A stretch of DNA of 64,000 bases from Lachnospiraceae bacterium (GCA_910575445.1 CAJTFW010000007.1:157126-221125), one strand, 5' to 3'. Positions 8,346 to 16,690 are shown, counted from the first letter of the stretch. Numbers and translations: made by a program. The notes: generated by a model not told the origin, from the sequence alone.

Positions 8346-9185
8346 TTACCCACGCTTTAAGCAAGCTCCCAAAAGGCTACACAACGCAAAGACTAGGATA
8401 TTCATGCAGACAATCGTTGCTCCTACAGGTGTTGAAGCCAAGATAGAGAGAAGAATTCCAAAAAAAGCACAGAATACAGAACATACCGCAGATGACAGGA
8501 TAACTCCATAAAAGCTTTTAAACAGGCGCATTGATGACAATGCCGGGAAGATAATCAAAGCGGAGATTAAGAGAGAACCCACAAGTTTCATTGCCAATAC
8601 AATCACTGATGCTGTTACAATGGCAATTAGAAGATTGTAACGATTGACCTTCATTCCTGTGGCCTTTGCAAAGGTCTCATCAAAGGTCACTGCAAAGATA
8701 CGATGATAAAAAAATGTAAAGATTAATAAAACTAATATGGACATTACCACGCAGAGCCAGACGTCAAGGAGAGAGAGTGTCAGTATCGCTGTAGAGCCAA
8801 AAAGTGTACTGCATACATCACCTGTTAAATTTGCCGATTTGGAAAACAGATTTAAAAACAGATATCCAAGGGCTAATGCTCCTACAGAGATCATCGCAAT
8901 CACAGCATCCCCTTTTAGCTTTGCATTCTGTCCCGTATGAAGCAGAAGGATTGCTGAGAGAATTGTAATCGGCAGTACCACCATTGTATCACTTGCCACA
9001 TCCAAGACCGTTGCTATCGCCATCGCTCCAAATGCCACATGCGAAAGCCCGTCTCCGATAAAAGAAAATCTCTTTAGTACCAGTGATACTCCCAGTAGAG
9101 AAGAAGACAACGCAATCAACACTCCTACAAGCATTGCATATCTTACAAATGGATATTGAAAATACATCATAAGCATCTCAAGCAT
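8346..9185 (-). CDS. znuB: Metal ABC transporter permease (ZnuB/MntB type)
   Basis: The 279-residue hydrophobic protein has about eight membrane segments and matches the ABC-3 permease family for Zn2+/Mn2+; the GDGLSHVAFGAMA and GLSHV-type segment after the second helix is typical. It overlaps the ATPase gene by eight bases and has AGGAGG eight bases before its ATG. Together with the ATPase and the lipoprotein it forms a cytoplasmic-membrane importer. Zn2+ is favoured over Mn2+ by the His-rich binding protein and the linked Fur-family gene, but the metal is not proven. Confidence 0.9.
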   Translation of the reverse strand: MLEMLMMYFQYPFVRYAMLVGVLIALSSSLLGVSLVLKRFSFIGDGLSHVAFGAMAIATVLDVASDTMVVLPITILSAILLLHTGQNAKLKGDAVIAMISVGALALGYLFLNLFSKSANLTGDVCSTLFGSTAILTLSLLDVWLCVVMSILVLLIFTFFYHRIFAVTFDETFAKATGMKVNRYNLLIAIVTASVIVLAMKLVGSLLISALIIFPALSSMRLFKSFYGVILSSAVCSVFCAFFGILLSILASTPVGATIVCMNILVFALCSLLGACLKRG

Positions 9186-9897
9186 GTCTCTTTCCTCCTG
9201 TTACTGAAAGGTAACTCCTTCCAATCTCGCTTTTTAGATAGTCTTCCTTCGTCCCAAAGAACAACGGCTCCTCACTGATATGCAAGATATGGCTCGCATA
9301 GGTAAGCGCTGCCCGAATATCGTGGGAGACCATAATAATCGTAATCTTTTCTTCTTGATTTAAGCGTTCTAAAAGGTCATACATCTCCTGAATCGCTACA
9401 GGGTCAAGCCCGGCCACTGGCTCATCCAAAAGCAGCATATATTTTGTCGCACAAAGCGCCCTCGCAAGCAATACCCGCTGCTGCTGTCCACCAGAGAGTT
9501 CCCGATAGCAGCGCTTCGCCAGATGTGTAATGCCAAGCTTTTCCATATTTTCTTCTGCCACAGCTTTCTCTGCCTTTCCATAGAACGGACGCCATCCAAA
9601 GCGCCCCAGACACCCGGAGCGCACTATCTCCTGCACCGATGCCGGAAAATCCCGCTGTACAATCGTCTGTTGTGGCAGATACCCAATCCCATCCGCTTCT
9701 AGACCATCTCCCGATAAAATCTCTCCAGCCATCGGTTTTTTCAATTGTAAAAGTGCTTTAATCAGTGTACTTTTCCCGGAACCGTTTTCTCCGACAATAC
9801 ACAGATAATCCCCTTGATTCACTTCAAAATTCAGGTGTTGCACCACTGCTTTTCCCTCATATCCCAATACCACATCTCTACATATAAGCTGTGCCAT
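9178..9897 (-). CDS. znuC: Metal ABC transporter ATP-binding protein (ZnuC type)
   Basis: The 239-residue ATPase has Walker A GENGSGKST, signature LSGGQQQR, Walker B MLLLDEPVAGLD and switch histidine in VSHD. It energises the permease encoded immediately downstream. The gene starts one base after the binding-protein stop. Family membership is certain; zinc specificity follows from the neighbours. Confidence 0.93.
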   Translation of the reverse strand: MAQLICRDVVLGYEGKAVVQHLNFEVNQGDYLCIVGENGSGKSTLIKALLQLKKPMAGEILSGDGLEADGIGYLPQQTIVQRDFPASVQEIVRSGCLGRFGWRPFYGKAEKAVAEENMEKLGITHLAKRCYRELSGGQQQRVLLARALCATKYMLLLDEPVAGLDPVAIQEMYDLLERLNQEEKITIIMVSHDIRAALTYASHILHISEEPLFFGTKEDYLKSEIGRSYLSVTGGKRHA

Positions 9898-9898
9898 C

Positions 9899-10897
9899 TT
9901 ATTCTCCTCTTATCAGTGCTTCCTCTAGCACTTTTAAATTCTGCTCCATCAGCGAGAGATAACAGACTCCCTTTTCTATCTCTTGCCCACTTACCGACTG
10001 CATCGAATCCAAAAGCAACACTTTCTGGTCCCGCGTCCTGGTGTTACCTGCAATCGTCTGTGCTATCTTTCCATCAGAACCATCAATCTTTAGTACCGCT
10101 GGCAAAGAGAGTGCCCCTGCCTTCTCTGCCAGATAAGTAATGGTATAAAAGCTCGCTTCTGTCTCCGCCGAACACCCGGCAAACGCCGCATAATAATCAA
10201 TACCATAGTCTTCCATCAGATAGAGAAATGGAAAGCGGTCTCCAAACAACAATACAGGCTCGAACGTTTGTTCCACCATTTTTTGATATGCCAAATCCAA
10301 AGTCTGAAGCTTTTCCTGGTATCTAAGAACATTTTGCTGATAAATTTCCTGGTGTTCTCCATCTATTTCACAGAGCACTTCTGCCACTTTCTGACAGATA
10401 AGCGCTGCATTTCTAAGAGAAAGCCATACATGTTCATCTTCTTCATGCACATGCGCTTCCTCATGATGTGCCCTTTCTTCCTGCATTCCTTCCACATGTG
10501 CTTCTTCCCTGACCGCATCCCCCAATATCTCCATCAAATTCAGCGTCTTCTGTTTAGGATTCTTCCCATTTTCCAGCACTGCATCCACCCAAAAATCCGA
10601 CTCACCTCCTACATAGACAAAAAGATCTGCCTCTGCAATCTTTTTCATATCCCAGACTGTCGGCTGATAACTGTGCAAATCCGCACCATTTTTCATAAGA
10701 AGTGTAAGCTCTACCTCCTCCATTCGTTCCCCAAGAATCTCTTTTACCCAGTCATACGCTGGAAAAATCGTACATACAATCTGAAGCTTCTCGGATGCTT
10801 CGCGCCCTACGCTCCTTTGCTGTCCACACCCAAAGTTTCCTATTATTAACAGCACAAGCCATATTGCAATCAAATACAAATATTTTTTCTTCTTCAT
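9899..10897 (-). CDS. znuA: Metal-binding lipoprotein of the ABC importer (ZnuA type)
   Basis: The 332-residue protein has a lipoprotein signal peptide ending in IGNFGCGQQ, so the mature protein is anchored at Cys24 outside the membrane. The cluster A-I fold is marked by the early FPAYDWVKEI segment and the HSYQPTVWD histidine. Between them and the next ligand is a His/Glu-rich loop (HHEEAHVHEEDEH, about residues 144-157), a hallmark of zinc-binding members. The later histidine usual in ZnuA (after the linker helix) is not obvious, where GDRFPFLY is found instead. It lies 22 bases after the Fur-family gene in a single operon. Confidence 0.9.
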   Translation of the reverse strand: MKKKKYLYLIAIWLVLLIIGNFGCGQQRSVGREASEKLQIVCTIFPAYDWVKEILGERMEEVELTLLMKNGADLHSYQPTVWDMKKIAEADLFVYVGGESDFWVDAVLENGKNPKQKTLNLMEILGDAVREEAHVEGMQEERAHHEEAHVHEEDEHVWLSLRNAALICQKVAEVLCEIDGEHQEIYQQNVLRYQEKLQTLDLAYQKMVEQTFEPVLLFGDRFPFLYLMEDYGIDYYAAFAGCSAETEASFYTITYLAEKAGALSLPAVLKIDGSDGKIAQTIAGNTRTRDQKVLLLDSMQSVSGQEIEKGVCYLSLMEQNLKVLEEALIRGE

Positions 10898-10919
10898 CTA
10901 TTCCTCCAAGCTGCCACTA

Positions 10920-11336
10920 CTACTTTTTCTCTACACAGCACCCTTCACACTGCCCAAATAAAACGGTCTTTCCTTCATCTAACTGAAAATGATGCTTTTT
11001 AAGCACCTGCAAGAAAAGCGCCTCACTCTCTGTATCTTCCATATGATAAAGTCTTCCACACACAGAGCATTTCATATGCAGATGCCGGTCACAGTGCTCC
11101 CCACACACCATCTGATACAGAAATTTCCTGCTATTTCCTTTGACAAAACGCTTTACAAGCCCTTCCTCCACAAGCTTTGGCATCAAGCGATATATCGTAC
11201 TCTTCCCTGGAGTCTGCAAGAAAGTCTTTTCCTCTTTTAAGCGCTCACAAAGCTCCTCAATTGTAAATGCATCTTCACTATGTGCTTTCATATATGCCAA
11301 AAGCATCTTCTTTTGCTCTGTCTGATATTGTGCCAT
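10920..11336 (-). CDS. Fur-family metal-responsive repressor (Zur-like)
   Basis: The 138-residue protein has the winged-helix DNA-binding half (ELCERLKEEKTFLQTPGKSTIYRLMPKLVEEGLVKRF) and the dimer half with HCDRHLHMKCSVCGRLYHM and the C-terminal CEGCCVEKK. The two CxxC pairs form the structural zinc site. As first gene of the importer operon, with a Fur-type palindrome overlapping its promoter, it probably represses itself and the transporter when metal is plentiful. Zinc (Zur) is the best guess; Fe or Mn sensing cannot be excluded. The start is fixed by GGGAGGAAGGGC before the ATG. Confidence 0.9.
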   Translation of the reverse strand: MAQYQTEQKKMLLAYMKAHSEDAFTIEELCERLKEEKTFLQTPGKSTIYRLMPKLVEEGLVKRFVKGNSRKFLYQMVCGEHCDRHLHMKCSVCGRLYHMEDTESEALFLQVLKKHHFQLDEGKTVLFGQCEGCCVEKK

Positions 11337-11348
11337 GCCCTTCCTCCC

Positions 11349-11396
11349 AATATGAGAATTACTCTCATATTATAACTTTGTTTTTCCAAATGTCAA
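11349..11396 (-). promoter_or_regulatory. Promoter and Fur/Zur-type operator of the metal importer operon
   Basis: On the minus strand TTGACA (11391-11396) and TATAAT (11369-11374) are 16 bp apart. Immediately downstream, an inverted repeat spans 11349-11371 (AATATGAGA, five-base centre, TCTCATATT). Its core TGAGAATTACTCTCA (11353-11367) is a 7-1-7 Fur-family box with one mismatch. The box covers the transcription start, as expected for repression by the first gene product. Confidence 0.85.
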
Positions 11397-11411
11397 GGCC
11401 CTATGCTTAGC

Positions 11412-11480
11412 TATGATAGTATGGCTTTACTTTTGGGGATTATAAGGGACGCCCGCCATGACCTGGTAGATGTTCCTTAT
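11412..11480 (+). repeat. Dispersed double-hairpin repeat, copy 2 (left-end remnant)
   Basis: TATGATAGTATGGCTTTAC followed by GGGACGCCCGCC and CCTGGTAGATGTTCC matches the left end of copy 5 (38973-39049), then the match stops abruptly. Only the outer end and the 5' strand of the first stem remain; no partner strand follows. It is a decayed or truncated copy upstream of the Fur promoter. Confidence 0.8.
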
Positions 11481-11504
11481 ATTCCCAACAATTAAAATTT
11501 CACA

Positions 11505-11533
11505 TTGTAACAACCCCAAATCCATGCTAAAAT
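11505..11533 (+). promoter_or_regulatory. Promoter of the YjfB gene
   Basis: TTGTAA (11505-11510) and TAAAAT (11528-11533) have a 17-bp spacer, with an extended TG before the -10. Transcription would start about 30 bases before the YjfB ATG. Confidence 0.6.
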
Positions 11534-11571
11534 AAATATAAATCAAAATTATATTTCATGGAGGTGAACAT

Positions 11572-11748
11572 ATGAATATTGGTGCATTATCTGTTTCTAT
11601 GTCGACAGCCAGTACCAGCCAGAGCATGAGCATCTTAATGCTTGACAAAGTTCTAGACACTGCGGAAGAAACCAGTGACGTGCTGACAGAGATGATGGAA
11701 TCTGTTACCATTCCTGGATTAGGCGAGCATATTGATATTCGGGCATAG
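11572..11748 (+). CDS. YjfB-family small protein, 58 aa
   Basis: The 58-residue product begins MNIGALSVSMSTASTSQSMS and continues with a short helix rich in hydrophobic and acidic residues, matching the YjfB family (often called putative motility protein, because some members are near flagellar genes). No motility genes are present here. GGAGGTG lies six bases before the ATG, and a promoter and a strong terminator enclose the gene, so it is a monocistronic real gene. Function unknown. Confidence 0.8.
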   Translation: MNIGALSVSMSTASTSQSMSILMLDKVLDTAEETSDVLTEMMESVTIPGLGEHIDIRA

Positions 11749-11771
11749 TGCAAAACTTCATATTTTTACAG

Positions 11772-11820
11772 AGAAAGTCTCCCGGCGTCTTACAACAGAT
11801 GTCGGGAGACTTTCTTTTTA
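11772..11820 (+). terminator. Terminator after the YjfB gene
   Basis: AGAAAGTCTCCCG (11772-11784) pairs with CGGGAGACTTTCT (11803-11815), followed by TTTTTA. The stem is 13 bp, with further partial pairing in the loop. Confidence 0.85.
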
Positions 11821-11858
11821 ACAAATTCTTAGCACCAAAGTATGTTATAATCTCTCCT

Positions 11859-12923
11859 ATGAGAGAACATAAAAAATTTTTGAAAAAAGATATCTGCATC
11901 ACTGCTGGAATCTTGGGTATTGCGTCTCTAGTAGCACTTCTTTTGCAGCGCTTTGGCTCAACAGATACCCATGTACCACTTCTGTTTGTACTTGCAGTAT
12001 TGTTTGTATCACGCTTTACACAAGGATATGTATGTGGAATTGTCGCATCGATGATAGCCGTTGTGGAAGTTAATTATGTCTTTACCTACCCATATTTTGA
12101 GATAAATTTTACTTTGACAGGTTATCCGCTCACCTTTGTAGCAATGTTAGCTGTATCTGTCAGTGTAGGGACTTTAACCACACAGATTAAACAACAAGAA
12201 CAGATTCGCCTAGAAGCAGAGAAAGAAAAGATGCGTGGAAATCTTCTGCGTGCAGTATCACATGATATCCGTACTCCGCTCACTTCGATTGTTGGCTCTG
12301 CATCCGGTATTCTAGACAATCAGCAACTCCTCTCTAAAGAGCGGATGCTAGAGCTTATTCAGGACGTTAAAGACGAAGCCCAGTGGCTGATTCGGATTGT
12401 GGAAAATCTGTTATCTGTTACAAGAATCAACGGTGAAAATGCACAGATTCACACCGACGACGAGATTGTGGAAGAGATTATAGGAAGTGCTGTCCTAAAA
12501 TTTCGAAAGCGTTTTCCACAGATGAGCGTAGAAGTTGTGATACCAACCGAATTTCTAATGGTTCCAATGGATGGGATTCTGATTGAGCAGGTCATTGTCA
12601 ATCTGTTAGAGAATTCTGTACTCCACGGAAAGACGACAAAAAATATACAAATAGTTGTAAATAAACATGCCAATAGACTTATTATAGCCATAGAAGACGA
12701 CGGAGAAGGAATCAAAGAGACGGTACTTCCGGTGATGTTTGATGGATGCTTACAATCCATGGAAGGCGAGGAATATGATGCCAGACGCAATATGGGGATT
12801 GGTTTATCCGTCTGTATGAGCATTGTAAAAGCCCACAAGGGCGATATGAAAGCGGAAAATAAAGATACGGGGGGAGCAAGAGTGCTGTTCTGGCTCCCGA
12901 TGGAGGAAGAACATGGACATTAA
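11859..12923 (+). CDS. Short KdpD-like sensor histidine kinase (DUF4118 membrane domain)
   Basis: Phosphorylates the response regulator encoded next. From the ATG at 11859 the product has 354 residues: four predicted membrane helices of the KdpD/DUF4118 type (about residues 12-105), a HisKA segment with phospho-acceptor in AVSHDIRTPLTS, and an HATPase domain (NLLENSVLHG, DDGEGI, GIGLSV). The roughly 390-residue KdpD sensor and UspA domains are missing, so this is the short form. The frame extends to 11748, but that overlaps the YjfB terminator. No clear Shine-Dalgarno precedes 11859; a TTG seven codons later, after GAGAGAA, is another possible start. No kdpFABC potassium pump is nearby. Confidence 0.85.
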   Translation: MREHKKFLKKDICITAGILGIASLVALLLQRFGSTDTHVPLLFVLAVLFVSRFTQGYVCGIVASMIAVVEVNYVFTYPYFEINFTLTGYPLTFVAMLAVSVSVGTLTTQIKQQEQIRLEAEKEKMRGNLLRAVSHDIRTPLTSIVGSASGILDNQQLLSKERMLELIQDVKDEAQWLIRIVENLLSVTRINGENAQIHTDDEIVEEIIGSAVLKFRKRFPQMSVEVVIPTEFLMVPMDGILIEQVIVNLLENSVLHGKTTKNIQIVVNKHANRLIIAIEDDGEGIKETVLPVMFDGCLQSMEGEEYDARRNMGIGLSVCMSIVKAHKGDMKAENKDTGGARVLFWLPMEEEHGH

Positions 12924-13620
12924 GGACAGAGTGTTAGTAGTAGAGGATGATAAAAGCATCCGAAATTTTTTCCGAACGGTGCTAGAGGCTAATAACTATC
13001 ATGTTGTGATGGCAAGCACTGGAACCGAAGCATATAGTCTGATTACTTCTAGATGCCCGGATGTGGTGATACTGGACTTAGGACTACCAGATATGGACGG
13101 AATAAAGATATTAAAGAATGTACGCGAATGGTCTAGTATGCCCATTATTGTCGTCTCTGCCCGCACACATGAGAGGGATAAAGTAGAAGCTCTTGACCTT
13201 GGAGCAGACGACTATATCACCAAGCCTTTTGGAACTTCTGAATTGCTTGCCAGAATCCGCACAGCAATTCGTCATGCCAGAGCCGCATGTTTAGCGCCTG
13301 AAGGGATACAGACCGGTGTCTACCGCTCTGGAAAAATGGTGATTGACTATGATAAGCACCGCGTCTATATTGATGGAGAAGACGCCAATCTAACGCAGAA
13401 TGAATATAAAATTGTCAGTTTACTTGGAAAATATGGAGGAAAGGTATTAACTTATGATTTTATCATCAAAGAAATCTGGGGACCGAATATGAAGACGGAT
13501 AATCGAATACTTCGTGTCAATATGGCCAATATTCGCCGAAAAATCGAGAAAAATCCAGCACAACCACAGTATATCTTTACCGAAGTAGGTGTAGGCTACC
13601 GGATTGTGGAGCCAGAATAA
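12913..13620 (+). CDS. KdpE-like OmpR/PhoB-family response regulator
   Basis: The 235-residue protein has a receiver domain (acidic pocket EDD, phospho-acceptor in VVILDLGLPDMDG, lysine in ITKPF) and a C-terminal winged-helix domain (LTQNEYKIVSLLGKYGGKVLTYDFIIKEIWG). It overlaps the kinase gene by 11 bases and is its cognate partner. Sequence is close to KdpE, but the targets are not visible here. Confidence 0.92.
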   Translation: MDIKDRVLVVEDDKSIRNFFRTVLEANNYHVVMASTGTEAYSLITSRCPDVVILDLGLPDMDGIKILKNVREWSSMPIIVVSARTHERDKVEALDLGADDYITKPFGTSELLARIRTAIRHARAACLAPEGIQTGVYRSGKMVIDYDKHRVYIDGEDANLTQNEYKIVSLLGKYGGKVLTYDFIIKEIWGPNMKTDNRILRVNMANIRRKIEKNPAQPQYIFTEVGVGYRIVEPE

Positions 13621-13642
13621 AGGGGTGTTATACCCCTTTTTT
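13619..13642. terminator. Bidirectional terminator between kdpE-like gene and nth
   Basis: AAAGGGGT, GTTAT loop, ACCCCTTT followed by a T run; the minus strand equally ends in Ts. It overlaps the last four codons of nth (stop at 13628-13630). Confidence 0.8.
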
Positions 13643-14275
13643 TGCGCATAAATCCTGGACACAACACCGGTCACAATATGGCGTTGTCCGGGCGGTACAG
13701 ACTTCTCTTCCATGATAGACCAGGCGATGGCAAAAGTCGCTGCCTTCTTCTGGTGGAATCAGCTTCCAAAGAGCCATCTCTACCTTCTTAGGTTCTTTGA
13801 TATCCTCCACAAGCCCTATCCGATTAACCAGGCGGATACAATGTGTATCTGTCACAATCGCAGGTTTATGGAAGACATCTCCCATAATCAGATTTGCACT
13901 TTTACGACCTACACCGGGAAGTTTTAGAAGGGCCTCAAAAGTATCCGGGATTTTACCATGATACTGTTCATGAATAATCTTCATACAAGCACTAATATCT
14001 CTAGCTTTGGTCTTTCCAAGACCACAAGGCCTTATAATCGCTTCTATCTCTTCTTGTTCCGCATAAGCAAGAGCCTCTACATCAGGGAATTTTTCATAGA
14101 GCTTTTCCACAATCACATTGACTCTGGCATCTGTACACTGCGCCGCCAGACGCACACTAACCAAAAGCTTCCAGGCATTGTCATAGTCAAGTGTACACTC
14201 CGCAACTGGATATTCTTTCTTTAGACGCTCAATAACAACAAGCGCTAACTTTTTCTTTTGTATTTCTTTTTCCAT
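13628..14275 (-). CDS. nth: Endonuclease III (DNA glycosylase/AP lyase)
   Basis: Removes oxidised pyrimidines in base excision repair. The 215-residue protein has the helix-hairpin-helix LLKLPGVGRKSANLIMG with catalytic lysine (GRKSAN), the catalytic aspartate in VTDTHCIRLVNRIGL, and the C-terminal [4Fe-4S] loop CTARTTPYCDRCCVQDLC. Length is normal. It is monocistronic between a bidirectional terminator and a small toxin-antitoxin remnant. Confidence 0.95.
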   Translation of the reverse strand: MEKEIQKKKLALVVIERLKKEYPVAECTLDYDNAWKLLVSVRLAAQCTDARVNVIVEKLYEKFPDVEALAYAEQEEIEAIIRPCGLGKTKARDISACMKIIHEQYHGKIPDTFEALLKLPGVGRKSANLIMGDVFHKPAIVTDTHCIRLVNRIGLVEDIKEPKKVEMALWKLIPPEEGSDFCHRLVYHGREVCTARTTPYCDRCCVQDLCAKKGV

Positions 14276-14304
14276 CTACTTTTAAAGTCCTTTCCAGAAA
14301 TAAA

Positions 14305-14529
14305 CTACAAAACTTGAGCTTTTCCTTTATATGGATGTTCTTTCGCATAAACAGATGCTTTTGTTTCAAATTCTCCTGGAGTCAATTTGTCAAAATATTC
14401 ACGTTGCCATATGGTATAATCAAAATTCTCTCTTTTAATCAATGCAATAAAATATTCTGCCTTCACCACTCCTAAATTTTCTACCAAACATGCAAATCCC
14501 TGGTCTAAAATCTCAACTGTATTATTCAT
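14305..14529 (-). CDS. Small protein paired with the PIN gene (probable antitoxin), 74 aa
   Basis: Encodes 74 soluble residues (MNNTVEILDQGFACLVENLG...). Its start overlaps the PIN gene by eight bases on the same strand, so the two were a coupled pair. I recognise the arrangement as toxin-antitoxin-like, not the family by name. The region FDYTIWQREYFDKLTPGEF looks like a C-terminal toxin-binding segment. Since the PIN gene is interrupted, this may be an orphan. Usually the antitoxin is the first gene; here it is second. Confidence 0.6.
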   Translation of the reverse strand: MNNTVEILDQGFACLVENLGVVKAEYFIALIKRENFDYTIWQREYFDKLTPGEFETKASVYAKEHPYKGKAQVL

Positions 14530-14968
14530 AATCTACCTCCACTTCTCTAATAAATTCTCCTGGAGTTACCAATTTTATGTTTTCAGACTGATATTTTAAT
14601 AATCGGTCATCTGTAGTAATAAAATACTCACATTCTGCCAAAATCGCACAAGCCACATGGTAGGCATCTTTTTCCTTTACACCAGTTTCCATAATCGTAG
14701 TTGCATATTCTTTTATCCTATTCTCATTGCGATTACTAACATAAAATGTTGCATAATCTTCCATAAATTTCTCAATAGCCATTCTTTTCTGTGATGACCT
14801 ATTTCTGCTATTTTCATAATCAAGAACATAAGATGTCACTAATTTTAATTTCTTTTGTTTTATTAATTCTTGAATATAAAGCTTTGCCTGTGTTTCCAAA
14901 TAAATACGCATCTGCGATTAATTATCATAAGGGCGATTGTAACTACAATTATCTAAATATATTCTCAT
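14522..14968 (-). pseudogene. PIN-domain ribonuclease (toxin), interrupted by an early stop codon
   Basis: Reading from the ATG at 14968, which has AGAGG upstream, gives MRIYLDNCSYNRPYDN, then TAA at 14918-14920, then SQMRIYLETQAKLYIQE in the same frame. The first part is exactly the expected PIN N-terminus with the first catalytic aspartate (LDNC). A single base change from CAA (Gln) explains the stop. The downstream open frame can restart at ATG 14911 but has no ribosome site there and would lack the first aspartate. The remaining acidic residues (DYEN, KDAYHVACA, TTDDRLL) are intact, so the loss is recent. Confidence 0.8.
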
Positions 14969-15071
14969 ATCTGGCCTCTGTAATTTCTAATAGTTTCTGC
15001 TCTATTTAGCATAAGGTTATATCAATGTCTTATCTATGTCAAGCAAATCCTCTACTAAGATAATATATAAA

Positions 15072-15500
15072 GGACGCTCGCCACGGCCTGGTAGATGTTC
15101 CTTCCAGACCCCGCTCTCGCTTAATGAACGCCTATAGCGGTACTAAGCTCGCGACTGCGCGTGCCGCTTGCGCTCGCTAAGTGCCGATGGCGTCCAATGG
15201 GTCTTGCAGGAACATCTACCAGACCATGTCGAGCTGTGCGTTGGCTCCGATACACACATTTTGGGCGGAACACTTCACTTGTATACCCATACAATATTAC
15301 GCTATAGTATTTTATGCTTATCGGTAGTCATAGTCAGCCAGGGAGGGGCATAGGTTCCTGAAAGACCCATTGGACGCCATCGGCACGGGGTGGGCGCAAG
15401 CGGCGCTAAGCCGCGCAGTGCGAATTTAGTACCGCTATAGCCGTTCATTAAGCGCGAGCGGGGTCTTTGGGGAACCTATGCCCCTCCCTAGCGTCCCTTC
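15072..15500. repeat. Dispersed double-hairpin repeat, copy 3 (full length, diverged)
   Basis: Same architecture as copy 1. Arm A 15087-15223 has stem CCTGGTAGATGTTCC/GGAACATCTACCAGA; arm B 15341-15488 has an 18-bp perfect stem (GGGAGGGGCATAGGTTCC with its complement). Outer ends GGACGCT and AGCGTCC are inverted. The outer A/T-rich ends seen in copies 1 and 5 are not recognisable. The interval between the PIN pseudogene and the hydrolase gene otherwise holds only the hydrolase promoter. Confidence 0.85.
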
Positions 15501-15524
15501 TATAGATACACAACATAAATCCCA

Positions 15525-15553
15525 TTGAATTCACCCTACTTCCATGTTACAAT
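15525..15553 (+). promoter_or_regulatory. Promoter of the metallo-hydrolase gene
   Basis: TTGAAT (15525-15530), 17-bp spacer, TACAAT (15548-15553) with TG one base upstream (extended -10). Confidence 0.75.
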
Positions 15554-15582
15554 AATCCCAATCAACCAAGGGAGAACCAACC

Positions 15583-16395
15583 ATGAAAATAACCGTTTTA
15601 ATCGATAACCTAACCAAAGGATCTCTTACAGCAGAATGGGGTCTTTCTCTGTATATCAAATACCAAGATTCCCATATCTTACTTGACACTGGCGCTTCTG
15701 ACCGCTTTGCCCGAAATGCTGCACATCTGGGGATTGACCTTGGCAGCGTGGATTTTGGCGTGCTCTCTCATGCACACTATGACCACGCTAATGGCATGTG
15801 CACTTTTTTTGAGCAGAATCAAAAAGCTCCCTTCTACCTAAGAAAAGGTTCCATGGAAAACTGCTATGGCAAACGATGGATTTTTCGAAAATACATCGGT
15901 ATCCAAAAAGGATTGTTAAAAAAATATCAGGACCGAATCCTCTACACAGATGAGAAACAAGAACTCCTCCCAGGCGTCAACCTCCTAGCCCACAGCACCA
16001 AAGGACTAGAGGCCTTTGGCGAAAGGAATCGCCTCTATATCCGCCAAGGCTATCGCTATCTCCCGGATTCCTTTCGTCACGAACAAAGTCTGATTCTTCA
16101 CAGCGAACAAGGGCTTGTTATCTTAAGCAGCTGTTCTCACGCAGGAGCTGACAATATCATACAAGAAGTCTTATCTGCCTACCCAGAAGAAAAAATCCAT
16201 GCCATCATTGGAGGCTTTCATCTGTCTCACACCTCCGAAGAAGATGTACGTGCACTTGCCAAACGCATCCGCGCAACCGGAATCGAAAAAATCTATACAG
16301 GTCATTGTACTGGCACCGCTGCCTTTACTATCCTGCAAGAAGAATTAGGAGAACAGGTATGCCAGCTTTACACAGGAATGGAAATTTTTATCTAA
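15583..16395 (+). CDS. Metallo-beta-lactamase-fold hydrolase
   Basis: The 270-residue protein carries the metal motif LSHAHYDHANG, a later SSCSHAG and GGFHL, and a C-terminal TGHCTG. It resembles the group annotated as dihydropteridine-ribofuranosylaminobenzene phosphate synthase-like MBL proteins, whose actual reactions are mostly unknown. It is cytosolic (no signal peptide) and monocistronic, with its own promoter. The substrate cannot be inferred. Confidence 0.85.
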   Translation: MKITVLIDNLTKGSLTAEWGLSLYIKYQDSHILLDTGASDRFARNAAHLGIDLGSVDFGVLSHAHYDHANGMCTFFEQNQKAPFYLRKGSMENCYGKRWIFRKYIGIQKGLLKKYQDRILYTDEKQELLPGVNLLAHSTKGLEAFGERNRLYIRQGYRYLPDSFRHEQSLILHSEQGLVILSSCSHAGADNIIQEVLSAYPEEKIHAIIGGFHLSHTSEEDVRALAKRIRATGIEKIYTGHCTGTAAFTILQEELGEQVCQLYTGMEIFI

Positions 16396-16543
16396 AAATA
16401 TTTCCCTTTCGCTAAACCTCTGTTAAGAAAATAACACACCTGGCTAAGCCCCAATTAAAAATCTGCTTTCCTCATAGCTTTCCAAAAAAATTCATGTTAC
16501 GATACCCTCGACCAAAAACAACACAGAAAGAGGGAACGCAACT

Positions 16544-16690
16544 ATGGGAAATATCACCAGTCTAATCTTAGTCACTCTAATGGTAATACTCGGAGGAATC
16601 CCCTCCATCTATATCCTCGTCAGTATGCCTGTTATCCTAGCTGGCAAAATTCATCAAAAAATCAAATACGGCAAATCCCTATACGATTAA
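16544..16690 (+). CDS. 48-residue single-pass membrane protein
   Basis: ATG at 16544 is preceded by AGAGGG about nine bases upstream, and the frame ends at TAA 16688-16690, followed by a strong terminator. The product has one hydrophobic helix (LILVTLMVILGGIPSIYILV), then a second short hydrophobic part and a basic tail ending KYGKSLYD. I recall similar small proteins in Lachnospiraceae but no function. An extended -10 (TGTTACGAT, 16496-16503) lies upstream with a poor -35. Easily missed by annotation because of its size. Confidence 0.7.
   Translation: MGNITSLILVTLMVILGGIPSIYILVSMPVILAGKIHQKIKYGKSLYD

Noticed and set aside
11748-11858. Longer N-terminus for the KdpD-like kinase
   Set aside because: The extra 37 codons run through the YjfB terminator hairpin and have no ribosome site.
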